A DNA stretch of 64,000 nt from Fulvivirga ligni. Its GTDB lineage: Bacteria > Bacteroidota > Bacteroidia > Cytophagales > Cyclobacteriaceae. The notes beneath the pieces were generated by a model that did not search any database, was not told the origin of the DNA, and saw only the letters and a list, made by a program, of their open reading frames with translations. Positions 35,662 to 44,322 of the stretch are shown one piece after another. The DNA is taken from the NCBI RefSeq assembly GCF_021389935.1, contig NZ_CP089979.1:2709001-2773000 (forward strand). The letters are read 5' to 3'. The stretch's first letter is position 1, and every line of letters begins with the position of its first letter. Position numbers and translations under genes: made by a program.

Positions 35662-36756
35662 TTATAAATTGCCGCGCAACTCTTGCTCTCGTTCTATGGC
35701 TTCAAAAAGTGCTTTGAAGTTACCTTTTCCAAAAGACTTAGCACCCTTGCGCTGGATGATTTCATAAAATACTGTAGGTCTATCTTGTACAGGTTTTGTG
35801 AAAATCTGTAATAAATAACCTTCTTCATCTCTATCAACAAGTATGTTTAAGTCTTTCAAAGGCTGTAGATCTTCTTCTATTTCTCCCACACGCTCAAGAA
35901 GATCTTCATAATATACCTCTGGCACTACCAGAAATTCCACACCTCTTTTTCTAAGTTCTGATACGGTATGAATGATATCATCTGTGGCGATAGCGATGTG
36001 TTGAACACCAGCACCATTGTAGAAATCAATATATTCTTCTATCTGAGATTTTTTCTTTCCTTCCGCAGGCTCGTTAATAGGAAATTTGATGTATCCATTG
36101 CCGTTAGACACCACTTTAGACATTAGGGCACTGTACTCTGTGGAAATATCCTTGTCATCAAAGGTGATAAGTAATTTAAAGCCCATCACATCCTCATAGA
36201 ACTTAACCCACTTATTCATTTCTCCCCAGCCTACGTTACCTACGCAGTGGTCTACATATTTTAAGCCGATAGGTTTTACGTCAATAATACTTTCTTTAGC
36301 CTTAAAGCCAGGTAGGAAGGGGCCATTGTAATTTTTTCTTTCCACGAAAGTATGAATTGTTTCTCCATAAGTTTGGATGGAGGCCATCACCACTTCTCCA
36401 TTATCATCGGAGTAAGTTTTAGGTTCAGCTACAGCTACAGCACCTCTTTCGGTGGTTGCTTTGAATGAAGCGGCGGCATCATCCACCCATAGGGCTAAAA
36501 CCTTCACCCCATCGCCATGTTTTTTCACATGGTCTGATATTACAGAATCAGCCTGTAGAGAAGAAGTAAGTACAAATTTGATTTTATCTTGCTGTAAAAC
36601 ATAGCTTGCACGATCTCTAACTCCTGTTTCGGGACCTGCATAGGCTACTAGTTTAAAGCCAAAAGCATTTTGGTAGTATAGGGCAGACTGTTTAGCGTTT
36701 CCTACATAGAATTCAATATAATCGGTTCCATTAATAGGCAAAAAATCTTGTTCCAT
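35662..36756 (-). CDS. hppD: 4-Hydroxyphenylpyruvate dioxygenase
   Basis: Non-heme Fe(II) enzyme of tyrosine breakdown that turns 4-hydroxyphenylpyruvate into homogentisate. It has two vicinal-oxygen-chelate modules: residues about 8-135 (YIEFYVGNAKQSALYYQ) and about 160-340. The iron ligands are the His of YVDHCVGNV, the His of GVQHIAIAT and the Glu of VFYEIIQRKG; FTKPVQDRPTVF is the family end signature. 364 residues, full length. Homogentisate dioxygenase is not in the window. kynA and gcdH some 6-7 kb away also serve aromatic amino-acid breakdown, but are separate units. Confidence 0.95.
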   Translation of the reverse strand: MEQDFLPINGTDYIEFYVGNAKQSALYYQNAFGFKLVAYAGPETGVRDRASYVLQQDKIKFVLTSSLQADSVISDHVKKHGDGVKVLALWVDDAAASFKATTERGAVAVAEPKTYSDDNGEVVMASIQTYGETIHTFVERKNYNGPFLPGFKAKESIIDVKPIGLKYVDHCVGNVGWGEMNKWVKFYEDVMGFKLLITFDDKDISTEYSALMSKVVSNGNGYIKFPINEPAEGKKKSQIEEYIDFYNGAGVQHIAIATDDIIHTVSELRKRGVEFLVVPEVYYEDLLERVGEIEEDLQPLKDLNILVDRDEEGYLLQIFTKPVQDRPTVFYEIIQRKGAKSFGKGNFKALFEAIEREQELRGNL

Positions 36757-36855
36757 AGTTTAAATCGTTTATTCATTGGTCTCGTAGGTAAATTTACAGG
36801 AAGTGGCTCTTTTTAAAAATTATTTCTGCTACAGTTCAGATTTCAAATAATATTT

Positions 36856-36886
36856 TTGGAAGTTAAAATTAGACTATTGAGTTTTG
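36856..36886 (+). promoter_or_regulatory. Possible promoter for the 134-residue protein gene
   Basis: TTG (36856-36858) and GAGTTTTG (36879-36886) are separated by 20 bases, which fits the Bacteroidota promoter spacing with one mismatch in the -7 element. The ATG follows 22 bases later. Confidence 0.4.
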
Positions 36887-36908
36887 CAGAGCTTTTAAAA
36901 CATATGCA

Positions 36909-37313
36909 ATGGATATTAGTAAGTTAGATAACGACCTTATTGCGCTATTAGAAAAGAAGATAACGCTTAGTAGCTTAGATTATAATAACGAAAAGTACGA
37001 TGACCTGGAAGAGGAACTTCATGATATGGAGGATGGCTTCCTTGAGAAATATGGTGATTATCTGGAAGATGCATTCCATGAAGTGCATGATGAGTTTTGT
37101 CCGGATAGCGATGTGCTATTGCCTATCGCTTATTTACCTCAGGAAGTGCAGAAGAAAGATGATAGCTACGAGGTGGATTTTAAGCAAGGTGTATATGTAG
37201 AAGTTGATGACTACGCGGGTAACGAAACTAAATTAGTTTTACTACCAAAGCCTACAAGAATAGTTCTTCAAATCGATCCTCAGAATAGTGAGGTGGTTTG
37301 GACTGCAAAATAA
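36909..37313 (+). CDS. Conserved hypothetical acidic protein
   Basis: A 134-residue cytoplasmic protein that I do not recognise as a named family. It has no signal peptide or membrane segment. The first 70 residues are helical and very acidic (EEELHDMEDGFLEKYGDYLE), and the second half is strand-rich with a regular pattern (GVYVEVDDYAGNETKLVLLP). Base composition and codon use look native. It stands alone with its own promoter candidate and a strong terminator behind it, so it is probably a real, independently expressed gene. Confidence 0.7.
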   Translation: MDISKLDNDLIALLEKKITLSSLDYNNEKYDDLEEELHDMEDGFLEKYGDYLEDAFHEVHDEFCPDSDVLLPIAYLPQEVQKKDDSYEVDFKQGVYVEVDDYAGNETKLVLLPKPTRIVLQIDPQNSEVVWTAK

Positions 37314-37328
37314 ATGAATGAATAAAGA

Positions 37329-37388
37329 GAGAGGCTTTCTCAAAAGTAGAATTCAGATGAATTAAAATTACTTTTGAGAAAGCCTCTC
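37329..37388. terminator. Bidirectional terminator between the acidic-protein gene and trpS
   Basis: A perfect 20-base inverted repeat (37329-37348 with 37369-37388, arm beginning GAGAGGCTTTCTC) flanks a 20-base loop. T-rich sequence follows on the plus side (CTTTTATT) and AT-rich on the minus side. It serves two convergent genes. Confidence 0.75.
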
Positions 37389-37393
37389 TTTTA

Positions 37394-38362
37394 TTAGTAG
37401 CCTAATTTTTCTCGCACTCTTTGCAATACTTTGTGTGCTATTGCGCGTGCTTTTTCTTCTCCTTGCTTTAGCTTGGCGTCCAGCTCGGCAGGGTTCTCCA
37501 TGTAATGGTTAAATATCCTTCTAGGCTCTTCAAAAGCTTCTATGATCAGTTGAAGAAGCTCTTTCTTAGCGTGACCATAGCCATAGTTGCCACCTAAATA
37601 TTTAGCTCTTAACGCTTCAGTCTGCTCAGTAGAGGCTATGAGCTTATAAATGGCGAATACATTACAGGTATCAGGATCTTTGGGCTCTTCCAAAGGGGTG
37701 CTGTCTGTAACTATATTCATTACACTTTTCTTCAATTCCTTGTCTGCCAGGAAGATATCTATGGTGTTTCCATAGGACTTACTCATTTTTTGGCCGTCCG
37801 TACCAGGAATTGTCATTACAGACTCATCAATCTTAGCTTCTGGTAGTACAAAAGTTTCGCCATACTGATTGTTAAAAGAGCTGGCAATATCTCTGGTCAT
37901 TTCCAGGTGCTGTTTTTGGTCTTTACCTACTGGCACCTGCTCTGCATCATATAAAAGAATATCTGCAGCCATAAGCACTGGGTAGGTGAAAAGCCCTGCA
38001 TTTACATCTGCCAACTTGCTGGCCTTTTCTTTAAAAGAATGGGCATTAGCAAGCATAGGGTAGGGCGTATTGCAGTTTAAATACCAGGTAAGTTCACATA
38101 CTTCAGGTATGCGTGATTGTCTGTAAAATATATTTTTATCAGTATCAAAGCCGAAAGCAAGCCAGGCGGCAGCAGTGGCATTTACATTTTCTATTCTTTG
38201 CGCTGCATCTTTAATAGTGGTAAGCGAATGAAAGTCCGCTATAAAGAACAACGATTCATTATTTTCTATTTTAGAGAGTTCTATGGCCGGTTTTATGGCT
38301 CCCAGGATGTTTCCTAAGTGCGGCCTTCCACTGCTCTGAATACCAGTTAAAATTCTAGACAT
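37394..38362 (-). CDS. trpS: Tryptophan--tRNA ligase
   Basis: Class I aminoacyl-tRNA synthetase that charges tRNA-Trp in the cytoplasm. The N terminus ILTGIQSSGRPHLGNILGAI has the HIGH-type signature HLGN (residues 15-18), and GQKMSKSYGNTIDIF has the KMSKS loop. AEQVPVGKDQKQHLEMTRDIA is the tryptophan/anticodon-domain junction typical of TrpS. 322 residues, the usual size. Its stop lies behind the shared bidirectional terminator. Confidence 0.97.
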   Translation of the reverse strand: MSRILTGIQSSGRPHLGNILGAIKPAIELSKIENNESLFFIADFHSLTTIKDAAQRIENVNATAAAWLAFGFDTDKNIFYRQSRIPEVCELTWYLNCNTPYPMLANAHSFKEKASKLADVNAGLFTYPVLMAADILLYDAEQVPVGKDQKQHLEMTRDIASSFNNQYGETFVLPEAKIDESVMTIPGTDGQKMSKSYGNTIDIFLADKELKKSVMNIVTDSTPLEEPKDPDTCNVFAIYKLIASTEQTEALRAKYLGGNYGYGHAKKELLQLIIEAFEEPRRIFNHYMENPAELDAKLKQGEEKARAIAHKVLQRVREKLGY

Positions 38363-38565
38363 GGCACTATTAAATATTAATTTTTGGCAAATAAACGCAA
38401 AACCTTTTAAAAATGCCGAATTGTAAAGTTTTAGATTTAAATCCCATCAGTCAACAATGAATGGTTACGCTGGTGGTTTAAATGTTATTCACATGTTAAA
38501 GCATGATGTTTTGCTCGTATTGCAATAGCATTTTTGTTAATTTTACAAAAAACCAATACCTGATT

Positions 38566-39669
38566 ATGAGATCAAGAACTTTAATACTTTCTATAATTTG
38601 TTGGCTATCGTTCTATCTGGCTTCTGCACAGCAGGCTGAGGAAATGACATTTAGTGAAAAAACATTTGATTTTGGCACTGTAAAAGAAGAAGATGGACCC
38701 ATCATTCACCAGTTTAGCTTTATCAATAAAGGTATAGAGCCCTTAAAGATTGCTTCTGTGAAAGCGTCATGTGGATGTACTACACCAGACTGGACTAAAG
38801 AAGAGGTGAAGCCAGGAGAGACAGGATATATTCAAGCTCAATACAATCCTAAAAATCGCCCCGGTTCATTTAATAAGAGTTTAACAGTAAGCCTGGAAGG
38901 TTCTGAAACTCCAGTGAGACTTTACATTAGAGGAAATGTGGTTCCTACTCCTAAATCATTAGAAGATGAGCTCACAGCTGAGATGGGTGGTATTAGTGTG
39001 AAGTACAGATCTTTCAACATGGGAAAGGTTTTAACTTCTGAAGAACCAACTACCAAAGAGTTTGACGTATTCAATTCTTCTGACAAGGCTATTACATTTA
39101 GCGATAAGGTTGTAGGTCCTGATTATATTAAATTGGCTTTTGAACCTCAAACATTGAAGCCAAAGGAAAAAGGAGTAGTAAAAGTGATCTATGCTGCTCA
39201 GCTGAATAAAGAATTGGGCTTTAGTAGTGATAATGTTAAGTTCTACACTGACGAAGCTCTAGAGCCTGAGAAATCTATTTCTGTGTATGCTACAGTGCTT
39301 GAATATTTTCCTCCTATGTCTCAGGAAGAATTAGCTAAGGCTCCGAAGCTTAAAATAGAATCTCCTGTTTATGATTTCGGTAAACTAAAAGTAGATCAGG
39401 AAGCTTCAACTACTTTCACCATAAGTAATACTGGCCAGAGTGAATTAAAAATAAGACAGGCCAAGCCTAACTGCTCCTGTACTGGCGCTTCTGTTAAGAA
39501 AGAGACTTTGAAGCCAGGAGAAAGCACTGAGATTAAAGTGACCTTTGACTCTAAAGGAAGAAGAGGAAATCAGCAGAAATCAGTAACAATTTTTAGTAAT
39601 GACCCTACAGCTTCTGCTCAGCGTGTTACTATCAAGGCTTACATAGATTCTGAAGGCGAAAGCAAATAA
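38566..39669 (+). CDS. DUF1573 domain-containing secreted protein
   Basis: Exported protein with a signal peptide (MRSRTLILSIICWLSFYLASAQ) and Ig/MSP-like beta domains. Two DUF1573 modules are visible: the first with FDFGTVKEEDGPIIHQFSF and KASCGCTTPDW, the last with YDFGKLKVDQEASTTF and NCSCTGASV, and a degenerate module between them. The Cys pairs (CGC, CSC) are conserved in the family. Start at ATG 38566; an earlier in-frame ATG would place 21 unlikely residues ahead of a perfect signal peptide. Function is unknown; family members are periplasmic or surface-associated. Confidence 0.88.
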   Translation: MRSRTLILSIICWLSFYLASAQQAEEMTFSEKTFDFGTVKEEDGPIIHQFSFINKGIEPLKIASVKASCGCTTPDWTKEEVKPGETGYIQAQYNPKNRPGSFNKSLTVSLEGSETPVRLYIRGNVVPTPKSLEDELTAEMGGISVKYRSFNMGKVLTSEEPTTKEFDVFNSSDKAITFSDKVVGPDYIKLAFEPQTLKPKEKGVVKVIYAAQLNKELGFSSDNVKFYTDEALEPEKSISVYATVLEYFPPMSQEELAKAPKLKIESPVYDFGKLKVDQEASTTFTISNTGQSELKIRQAKPNCSCTGASVKKETLKPGESTEIKVTFDSKGRRGNQQKSVTIFSNDPTASAQRVTIKAYIDSEGESK

Positions 39670-39726
39670 GCCTTCAGATAAAAATTTCATAATCAGGTTT
39701 TAAAGTTTTTTCTCCAATTTTGAGGC

Positions 39727-40188
39727 ATGTATTCTAAGGAGCAGGTATCGAAATTAAAGGAGGAGTTCTGGACTACTTTTGGTCAATATATAGCGCCACA
39801 TCTTTCTGCTGAGGGTATGAAGATCAACTGGGTGAACTATAAAACAGGCATAAAAGAAGTCTATTTCAGAATGAAGGCCGATAAGAAAAAGGCATACATT
39901 GGAATAGAACTAGGGCATAAAGACGATGACATCAGGGAGCTGTTTTATGAGCAGTTTCTAGAGTTGAAGCTTATGCTCGAGGCATCTATGAATGAAGAAT
40001 GGATCTGGGAAAATAGCTTCTATGATGAAAATGGCCTTCAAATTAGCCGGATTTATATAGAAATAGAAGGTGTGAATATCTTCAATAAAGACACCTGGCC
40101 TGAGCTTATTTCATTTCTCAAACCAAGAATTATTGCCCTTGACGAATTTTGGTCAGATGGAAAATATGCTTTTGAAGCGCTGAAATAA
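39727..40188 (+). CDS. DUF4268 domain-containing protein
   Basis: A 153-residue cytoplasmic protein that matches the DUF4268 pattern: KLKEEFWTTFGQYI near the N terminus, NWVNYKTGIKEVYFRM, AYIGIELGHKDDDIRELFYEQF and the closing RIIALDEFWSD. The fold is predicted to resemble restriction-endonuclease-like or R.Pab1-type small domains, but no catalytic residues can be named. It is monocistronic. Function is unknown. Confidence 0.8.
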   Translation: MYSKEQVSKLKEEFWTTFGQYIAPHLSAEGMKINWVNYKTGIKEVYFRMKADKKKAYIGIELGHKDDDIRELFYEQFLELKLMLEASMNEEWIWENSFYDENGLQISRIYIEIEGVNIFNKDTWPELISFLKPRIIALDEFWSDGKYAFEALK

Positions 40189-40212
40189 GCAGCACTTCAA
40201 AAGCTGACAATT

Positions 40213-41970
40213 CTACTTCTTAGCAAAATAGGCCTTAATCTCACTTTTAATGTTCTTCCATTGACTTTCATCACCTTCCAGTGCTAAGATGGCTTCTTTA
40301 GCTTTGGATTTAGTAAAGCCATAAGCCTCTTCTAATGTGATTTTTGGTGGTAAGGTAAGCGCACCTGAGGTTACTATGGCATCAATAACAAATGGTTTGT
40401 CAGAGTTTTTGGCCTTTGCAATCGCCACAGGAATATCTTCGGCTTTTTCTACTCTCATGCCATCAGCGCCACAAGCTTTGGCGTAAGCTACAAAATCTGG
40501 ATTTTGAAGTTTTAGTGCTTCGTCAGCCCTGGCAAAACCTGCTTCTTCCATTTCCATCTTTACGAATCCCAGCTCACTATTATTAAACACTATCATTTTA
40601 ATGGGATAGTTATATCTAACAGCCGTTACAAGATCATGCATAGACATGCCGAAGGCGCCATCGCCTACTAAGCCCCATACTTCTCTGCCTGGGTAAGCAG
40701 CCTGTGCACCAAGGCATGATGGTAAACCTACTGCCATGGAGCCATGGTTGAAGCTTCCAATAATTCGGCGATCATTATCAAAAGTCATATATCTGACGCC
40801 CCACACCACGGATTCTCCGGTGTCCATAGAGAAAACGGCGTCAGTAGATGCTTGTTTGTTGAGTTCATGAGCGAAAAGGCTGGGTAGAAGAGGGGTTTTA
40901 TCATTCTCGAGGCTACTTTCTTTATCCATTTTTTCCAGCCATTTTTTGTGAGACTTTTGATGGCTTTCCATAAAGCTGGTATCGTCGTTAATCTTTGTTT
41001 TACTATTGATTCTGTGCACCGTGTCGGCAGCATCACCTACAATGCCATGAGATATAGATGTTCTGTTACCTAAATTTTCTGGCCTGATGTCTATTTGAAT
41101 AATTTCTTTATCATGTGGTAAGAAGTTGCTGTAAGGGAAGTCAGTGCCGATCATTAAAAGTACCTCGCAGTTAAGCACGGCGCTGTAGCCTGGGTGGTTT
41201 CCTATTAGCCCGGTAAGACCTACTACGTTAGGAATGTTGCTGTCAAAAACATCGGAGGCCTTCAGCGTATGCACAATGGGGGCCTTTAAACTGTTAGATA
41301 GTTGGAGAACTTCTTCTTTCGCGTCTCTGGCTCCGCAGCCCGCTAATATGGTGACCTTTTTCTTTCCACTAAGGAGTTCAGCGGCTTTTACAATATCTTC
41401 ATCAGGGCAAATAAGTTTGGACTTAGATCGGATAATAGGATGGTCAAAATAAGTAGCATCTATGGTTGCTGTGGTAAGGTCATGTGGAATTTCCAATCGT
41501 ACCACTGTTTTGTCCCACAGGGCTACTTGTAAAGCTTTGGTCACCAGACGTGGTGTTTGATCAGCGTTTCTGATAATGCCCTGAAAGCCACAGATATCAT
41601 CAAATATCTTCTTAAGGTCCGTTTCCTGAAAGTAATCTGTGCCGATATTGGCGCTGGGGACTTGTCCGGTAATGGCTAAAACGGGTACACGTGCCTTTTT
41701 TGCATTATAAAGACCATTGATCAGGTGTAAAGCACCAGGGCCTACGGTGCCGGCACATACGGCCAGATCTTCTGTGAGTTGAGCAGATCCATAGCAGGCA
41801 AAAGCGGCATTTTCTTCATGCCTTACTGATATCCAATCTATATCTTCATCTTTTTGTACAGCATCTGAGAATGCATTTAGTGCATCTCCAGTTACCGCCC
41901 AAATGCGTTTTACACCTACCTCTTTAAGTTTCTGTAATATATATTCTGCTACTGTGTTTTTCATATTCAT
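40213..41970 (-). CDS. Thiamine-pyrophosphate enzyme, pyruvate oxidase/PoxB-like
   Basis: TPP-dependent enzyme similar to pyruvate:quinone oxidoreductase PoxB. The N terminus KNTVAEYILQKLKEVGVKRIW then VTGDALNAFSDA closely follows E. coli PoxB, RHEENAAFAC holds the catalytic Glu of the TPP site, and GDGAFGMSMHDL with FNNSELG is the C-terminal TPP/Mg motif. 585 residues. It would decarboxylate pyruvate to acetate, or a related 2-keto acid. The lipid-binding C-terminal helix of PoxB is not obvious, so membrane coupling is unsure. Start ATG 41970 or, two codons later, 41964. Confidence 0.82.
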   Translation of the reverse strand: MNMKNTVAEYILQKLKEVGVKRIWAVTGDALNAFSDAVQKDEDIDWISVRHEENAAFACYGSAQLTEDLAVCAGTVGPGALHLINGLYNAKKARVPVLAITGQVPSANIGTDYFQETDLKKIFDDICGFQGIIRNADQTPRLVTKALQVALWDKTVVRLEIPHDLTTATIDATYFDHPIIRSKSKLICPDEDIVKAAELLSGKKKVTILAGCGARDAKEEVLQLSNSLKAPIVHTLKASDVFDSNIPNVVGLTGLIGNHPGYSAVLNCEVLLMIGTDFPYSNFLPHDKEIIQIDIRPENLGNRTSISHGIVGDAADTVHRINSKTKINDDTSFMESHQKSHKKWLEKMDKESSLENDKTPLLPSLFAHELNKQASTDAVFSMDTGESVVWGVRYMTFDNDRRIIGSFNHGSMAVGLPSCLGAQAAYPGREVWGLVGDGAFGMSMHDLVTAVRYNYPIKMIVFNNSELGFVKMEMEEAGFARADEALKLQNPDFVAYAKACGADGMRVEKAEDIPVAIAKAKNSDKPFVIDAIVTSGALTLPPKITLEEAYGFTKSKAKEAILALEGDESQWKNIKSEIKAYFAKK

Positions 41971-42049
41971 GATGTTTATATGAATACCAACAAGTAGCAG
42001 AATTATATGTTGAGCGGTGTCGCTTTTATATGGTTAAAAAATGTGAAAT

Positions 42050-43267
42050 TTAGCTAAAAGCCGGAATTCCAGTAATTTCTGCACCTAATATGAGTAGGTG
42101 GATGTCATGTGTACCTTCATAGGTTATAACAGACTCCAGGTTCATCATATGCCTCATCAAAGGATACTCCCCGGTTATTCCCATTCCACCATGTATTTGA
42201 CGAGCCTCTCTAGCTATGGTCAGCGCAGTGTGTACTGAGTTCCTCTTGGCCATGGAGATTTGTGCTGTGGTGGCTTTTCCTTCATCCATCATTTTACCTA
42301 GCTTCCAGTTAAGTAGTTGAGCTTTAGTGATTTCGGTAAGCATTTCAGATAGCTTTTTCTGAGTAAGCTGGAAAGAGGCTATAGGCTTGTTAAACTGAAT
42401 TCGTTCCGCTGCATATCTTCTGGCAGAGTCATAGCAATCCATAGCCGCGCCGATAGCTCCCCAGGCTATTCCATAACGGGCAGAATCTAAGCACATTAAT
42501 GGTGCTCCTAAGCCGCTTTTACCCGGGAGTAGATTCTCTTTAGGTACTTTTACATTATCAAACACTAGCTCACCTGTACAGCTGGCTCTTAAACTCCACT
42601 TTCCGTGGGTTTCTGGGGTGCTGAAGCCTTCCATTCCTCTTTCTACGATCAGTCCGTGAATTCGTCCTTCTTCATTTTTGGCCCAAACCACAGCTATATC
42701 CGCTTTTGGTGAATTAGAAATCCACATCTTCGCACCATTGAGTAGATAATGATCTCCCATGTCTTTGAAGTTTGTAAGCATGCCGCTGGGGTTAGATCCA
42801 TGGTCAGGCTCTGTAAGACCGAAGCAGCCCAGCCATTCGCCAGAGGCTAACTTGGGTAGATACTTCATCTTCTGCTCTTCCGAACCGAACTTATAAATCG
42901 GGTACATTACTAATGATCCTTGAACAGAAGCAGTAGAGCGCATACCTGAATCACCCCTTTCTATTTCCTGCATGATAAGACCATAAGATATATAGTCTAG
43001 GCCACCACCGCCGTACTGTTCAGGCACGGTTGGTCCGAAGGCGCCTATGTCTCCAAATTTCTTTACAATTTCATATGGAAAATGAGCATCCTGGCACCAC
43101 TGTTCTATATATGGAGTAATTTCTTTCTTTACAAAATCGCGAATAGATTCTCTTATAAGTTTATGCTCCTCTGTAAGCAAATCATCTATGTTATAGAAGT
43201 CTGGTGATTCAAAGAAATCGTTTGCAGCCTTCTTCACATTAGTAGTCTCATGAGATTGTGTTGACAT
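42050..43267 (-). CDS. gcdH: Acyl-CoA dehydrogenase, glutaryl-CoA dehydrogenase-like
   Basis: FAD-dependent acyl-CoA dehydrogenase, most like GcdH, which oxidises and decarboxylates glutaryl-CoA to crotonyl-CoA. CFGLTEPDHGSNPSGM is the substrate/FAD segment, MWISNSPKADIAVVWAK and KWSLRASCTGELVFDNVKVP follow, and the catalytic Glu is in ITYEGTHDIHLLILG, the GcdH form of the loop. 405 residues. A possible -7 element TAAATTTG lies on the minus strand at 43310-43303. It is divergent from kynA, which fits lysine/tryptophan breakdown through glutaryl-CoA. Confidence 0.88.
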   Translation of the reverse strand: MSTQSHETTNVKKAANDFFESPDFYNIDDLLTEEHKLIRESIRDFVKKEITPYIEQWCQDAHFPYEIVKKFGDIGAFGPTVPEQYGGGGLDYISYGLIMQEIERGDSGMRSTASVQGSLVMYPIYKFGSEEQKMKYLPKLASGEWLGCFGLTEPDHGSNPSGMLTNFKDMGDHYLLNGAKMWISNSPKADIAVVWAKNEEGRIHGLIVERGMEGFSTPETHGKWSLRASCTGELVFDNVKVPKENLLPGKSGLGAPLMCLDSARYGIAWGAIGAAMDCYDSARRYAAERIQFNKPIASFQLTQKKLSEMLTEITKAQLLNWKLGKMMDEGKATTAQISMAKRNSVHTALTIAREARQIHGGMGITGEYPLMRHMMNLESVITYEGTHDIHLLILGAEITGIPAFS

Positions 43268-43342
43268 ATAGATATTGATTTGGGTTATTCACTTTTAAGT
43301 ATCAAATTTACGCAACAATAGCCAATAATCTTAAGAACGAAA

Positions 43343-44311
43343 ATGGACAGGTCAGAAATAGATCCTAAAATTCTGGAGCAAATCAGAAAGCTGGAAGAAA
43401 AATATGAGGCGATGGGACAGGATTTATCCTCTTATCTGGATGGGCTATTGTACTCTGACTATCTTACTTATTGGGACTATATTCATTTAGATACTTTATT
43501 AAGTTTACAGAACCCAAAAACTGGTCTGCAAGATGAGATGACCTTCATTATTTATCATCAGCATACCGAATTGTTTTTTAAACTGGTGCTATGGGAGTTA
43601 GAGCAGATGACTTCTTCTGAAAATCTTACTGAGGAGTTTGCTATAGAAAAGCTGGATAGGGTGAATAGAATATTCAGGTTACTGTCAGATTCATTTGCCA
43701 TTATGATCAAAGGAATGGATAAGGAGCAGTTTCTGAAATTTAGAATGTCTTTACTACCTGCCAGTGGTTTTCAATCAGCACAGTATAGAATAATTGAGAT
43801 TACATCTACTTGCCTTTACAACCTGATAGATGTGCGCGACCGCGAAATGTTCAATAGTAACGAGCCCATTGAAGAGCTAATTAAGCATATTTATTGGAAG
43901 GAGGGTGCCACTGAGCTTTCATCAGGAAAGAAAACCCTCACCTTAAAAATGTTTGAAGAGAAGTATATGCATCTTTTCATTCATAGAGCTAAAAATTATC
44001 AAAGCAAAAACCTGAATCAGCTGTATCAAGACCATTTTTCTGGTACCGATAATAAGGAGTTAAAAGAAGCCTTTAGGGAGTTTGACTATCTGGCTAATGT
44101 TTCCTGGCCGTTGGCGCATTACAAATCAGCTGTAAAACATTTGCATAAAGCTCCTAGTGATATTGCAGCTACCGGAGGTACTAACTGGCAGAAGTATTTG
44201 CCTCCCAAATTCCAGAAAATTATGTTTTTCCCAGACCTATGGTCAGATAAAGAGAAGGAAGAGTGGGGAAAGAGGTGGCTCTTGGAGGAAGTATTTCAAA
44301 AATCTCATTAG
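43343..44311 (+). CDS. kynA: Tryptophan 2,3-dioxygenase family protein
   Basis: Heme enzyme that opens tryptophan to N-formylkynurenine. The family core is present: YSDYLTYWDYIHLDTLLSLQ, MTFIIYHQHTELFFKLVLWE with the substrate His, FRMSLLPASGFQSAQYR with the carboxylate-binding Arg, and a later YLANVSWPLAHYKSA that should hold the heme-ligand His. 322 residues. It belongs to the longer Bacteroidota branch that differs from human TDO, so substrate specificity is less certain. Divergent from gcdH; its stop is 11 bases before the next gene. Confidence 0.88.
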   Translation: MDRSEIDPKILEQIRKLEEKYEAMGQDLSSYLDGLLYSDYLTYWDYIHLDTLLSLQNPKTGLQDEMTFIIYHQHTELFFKLVLWELEQMTSSENLTEEFAIEKLDRVNRIFRLLSDSFAIMIKGMDKEQFLKFRMSLLPASGFQSAQYRIIEITSTCLYNLIDVRDREMFNSNEPIEELIKHIYWKEGATELSSGKKTLTLKMFEEKYMHLFIHRAKNYQSKNLNQLYQDHFSGTDNKELKEAFREFDYLANVSWPLAHYKSAVKHLHKAPSDIAATGGTNWQKYLPPKFQKIMFFPDLWSDKEKEEWGKRWLLEEVFQKSH

Positions 44312-44322
44312 TTTTGTAATAA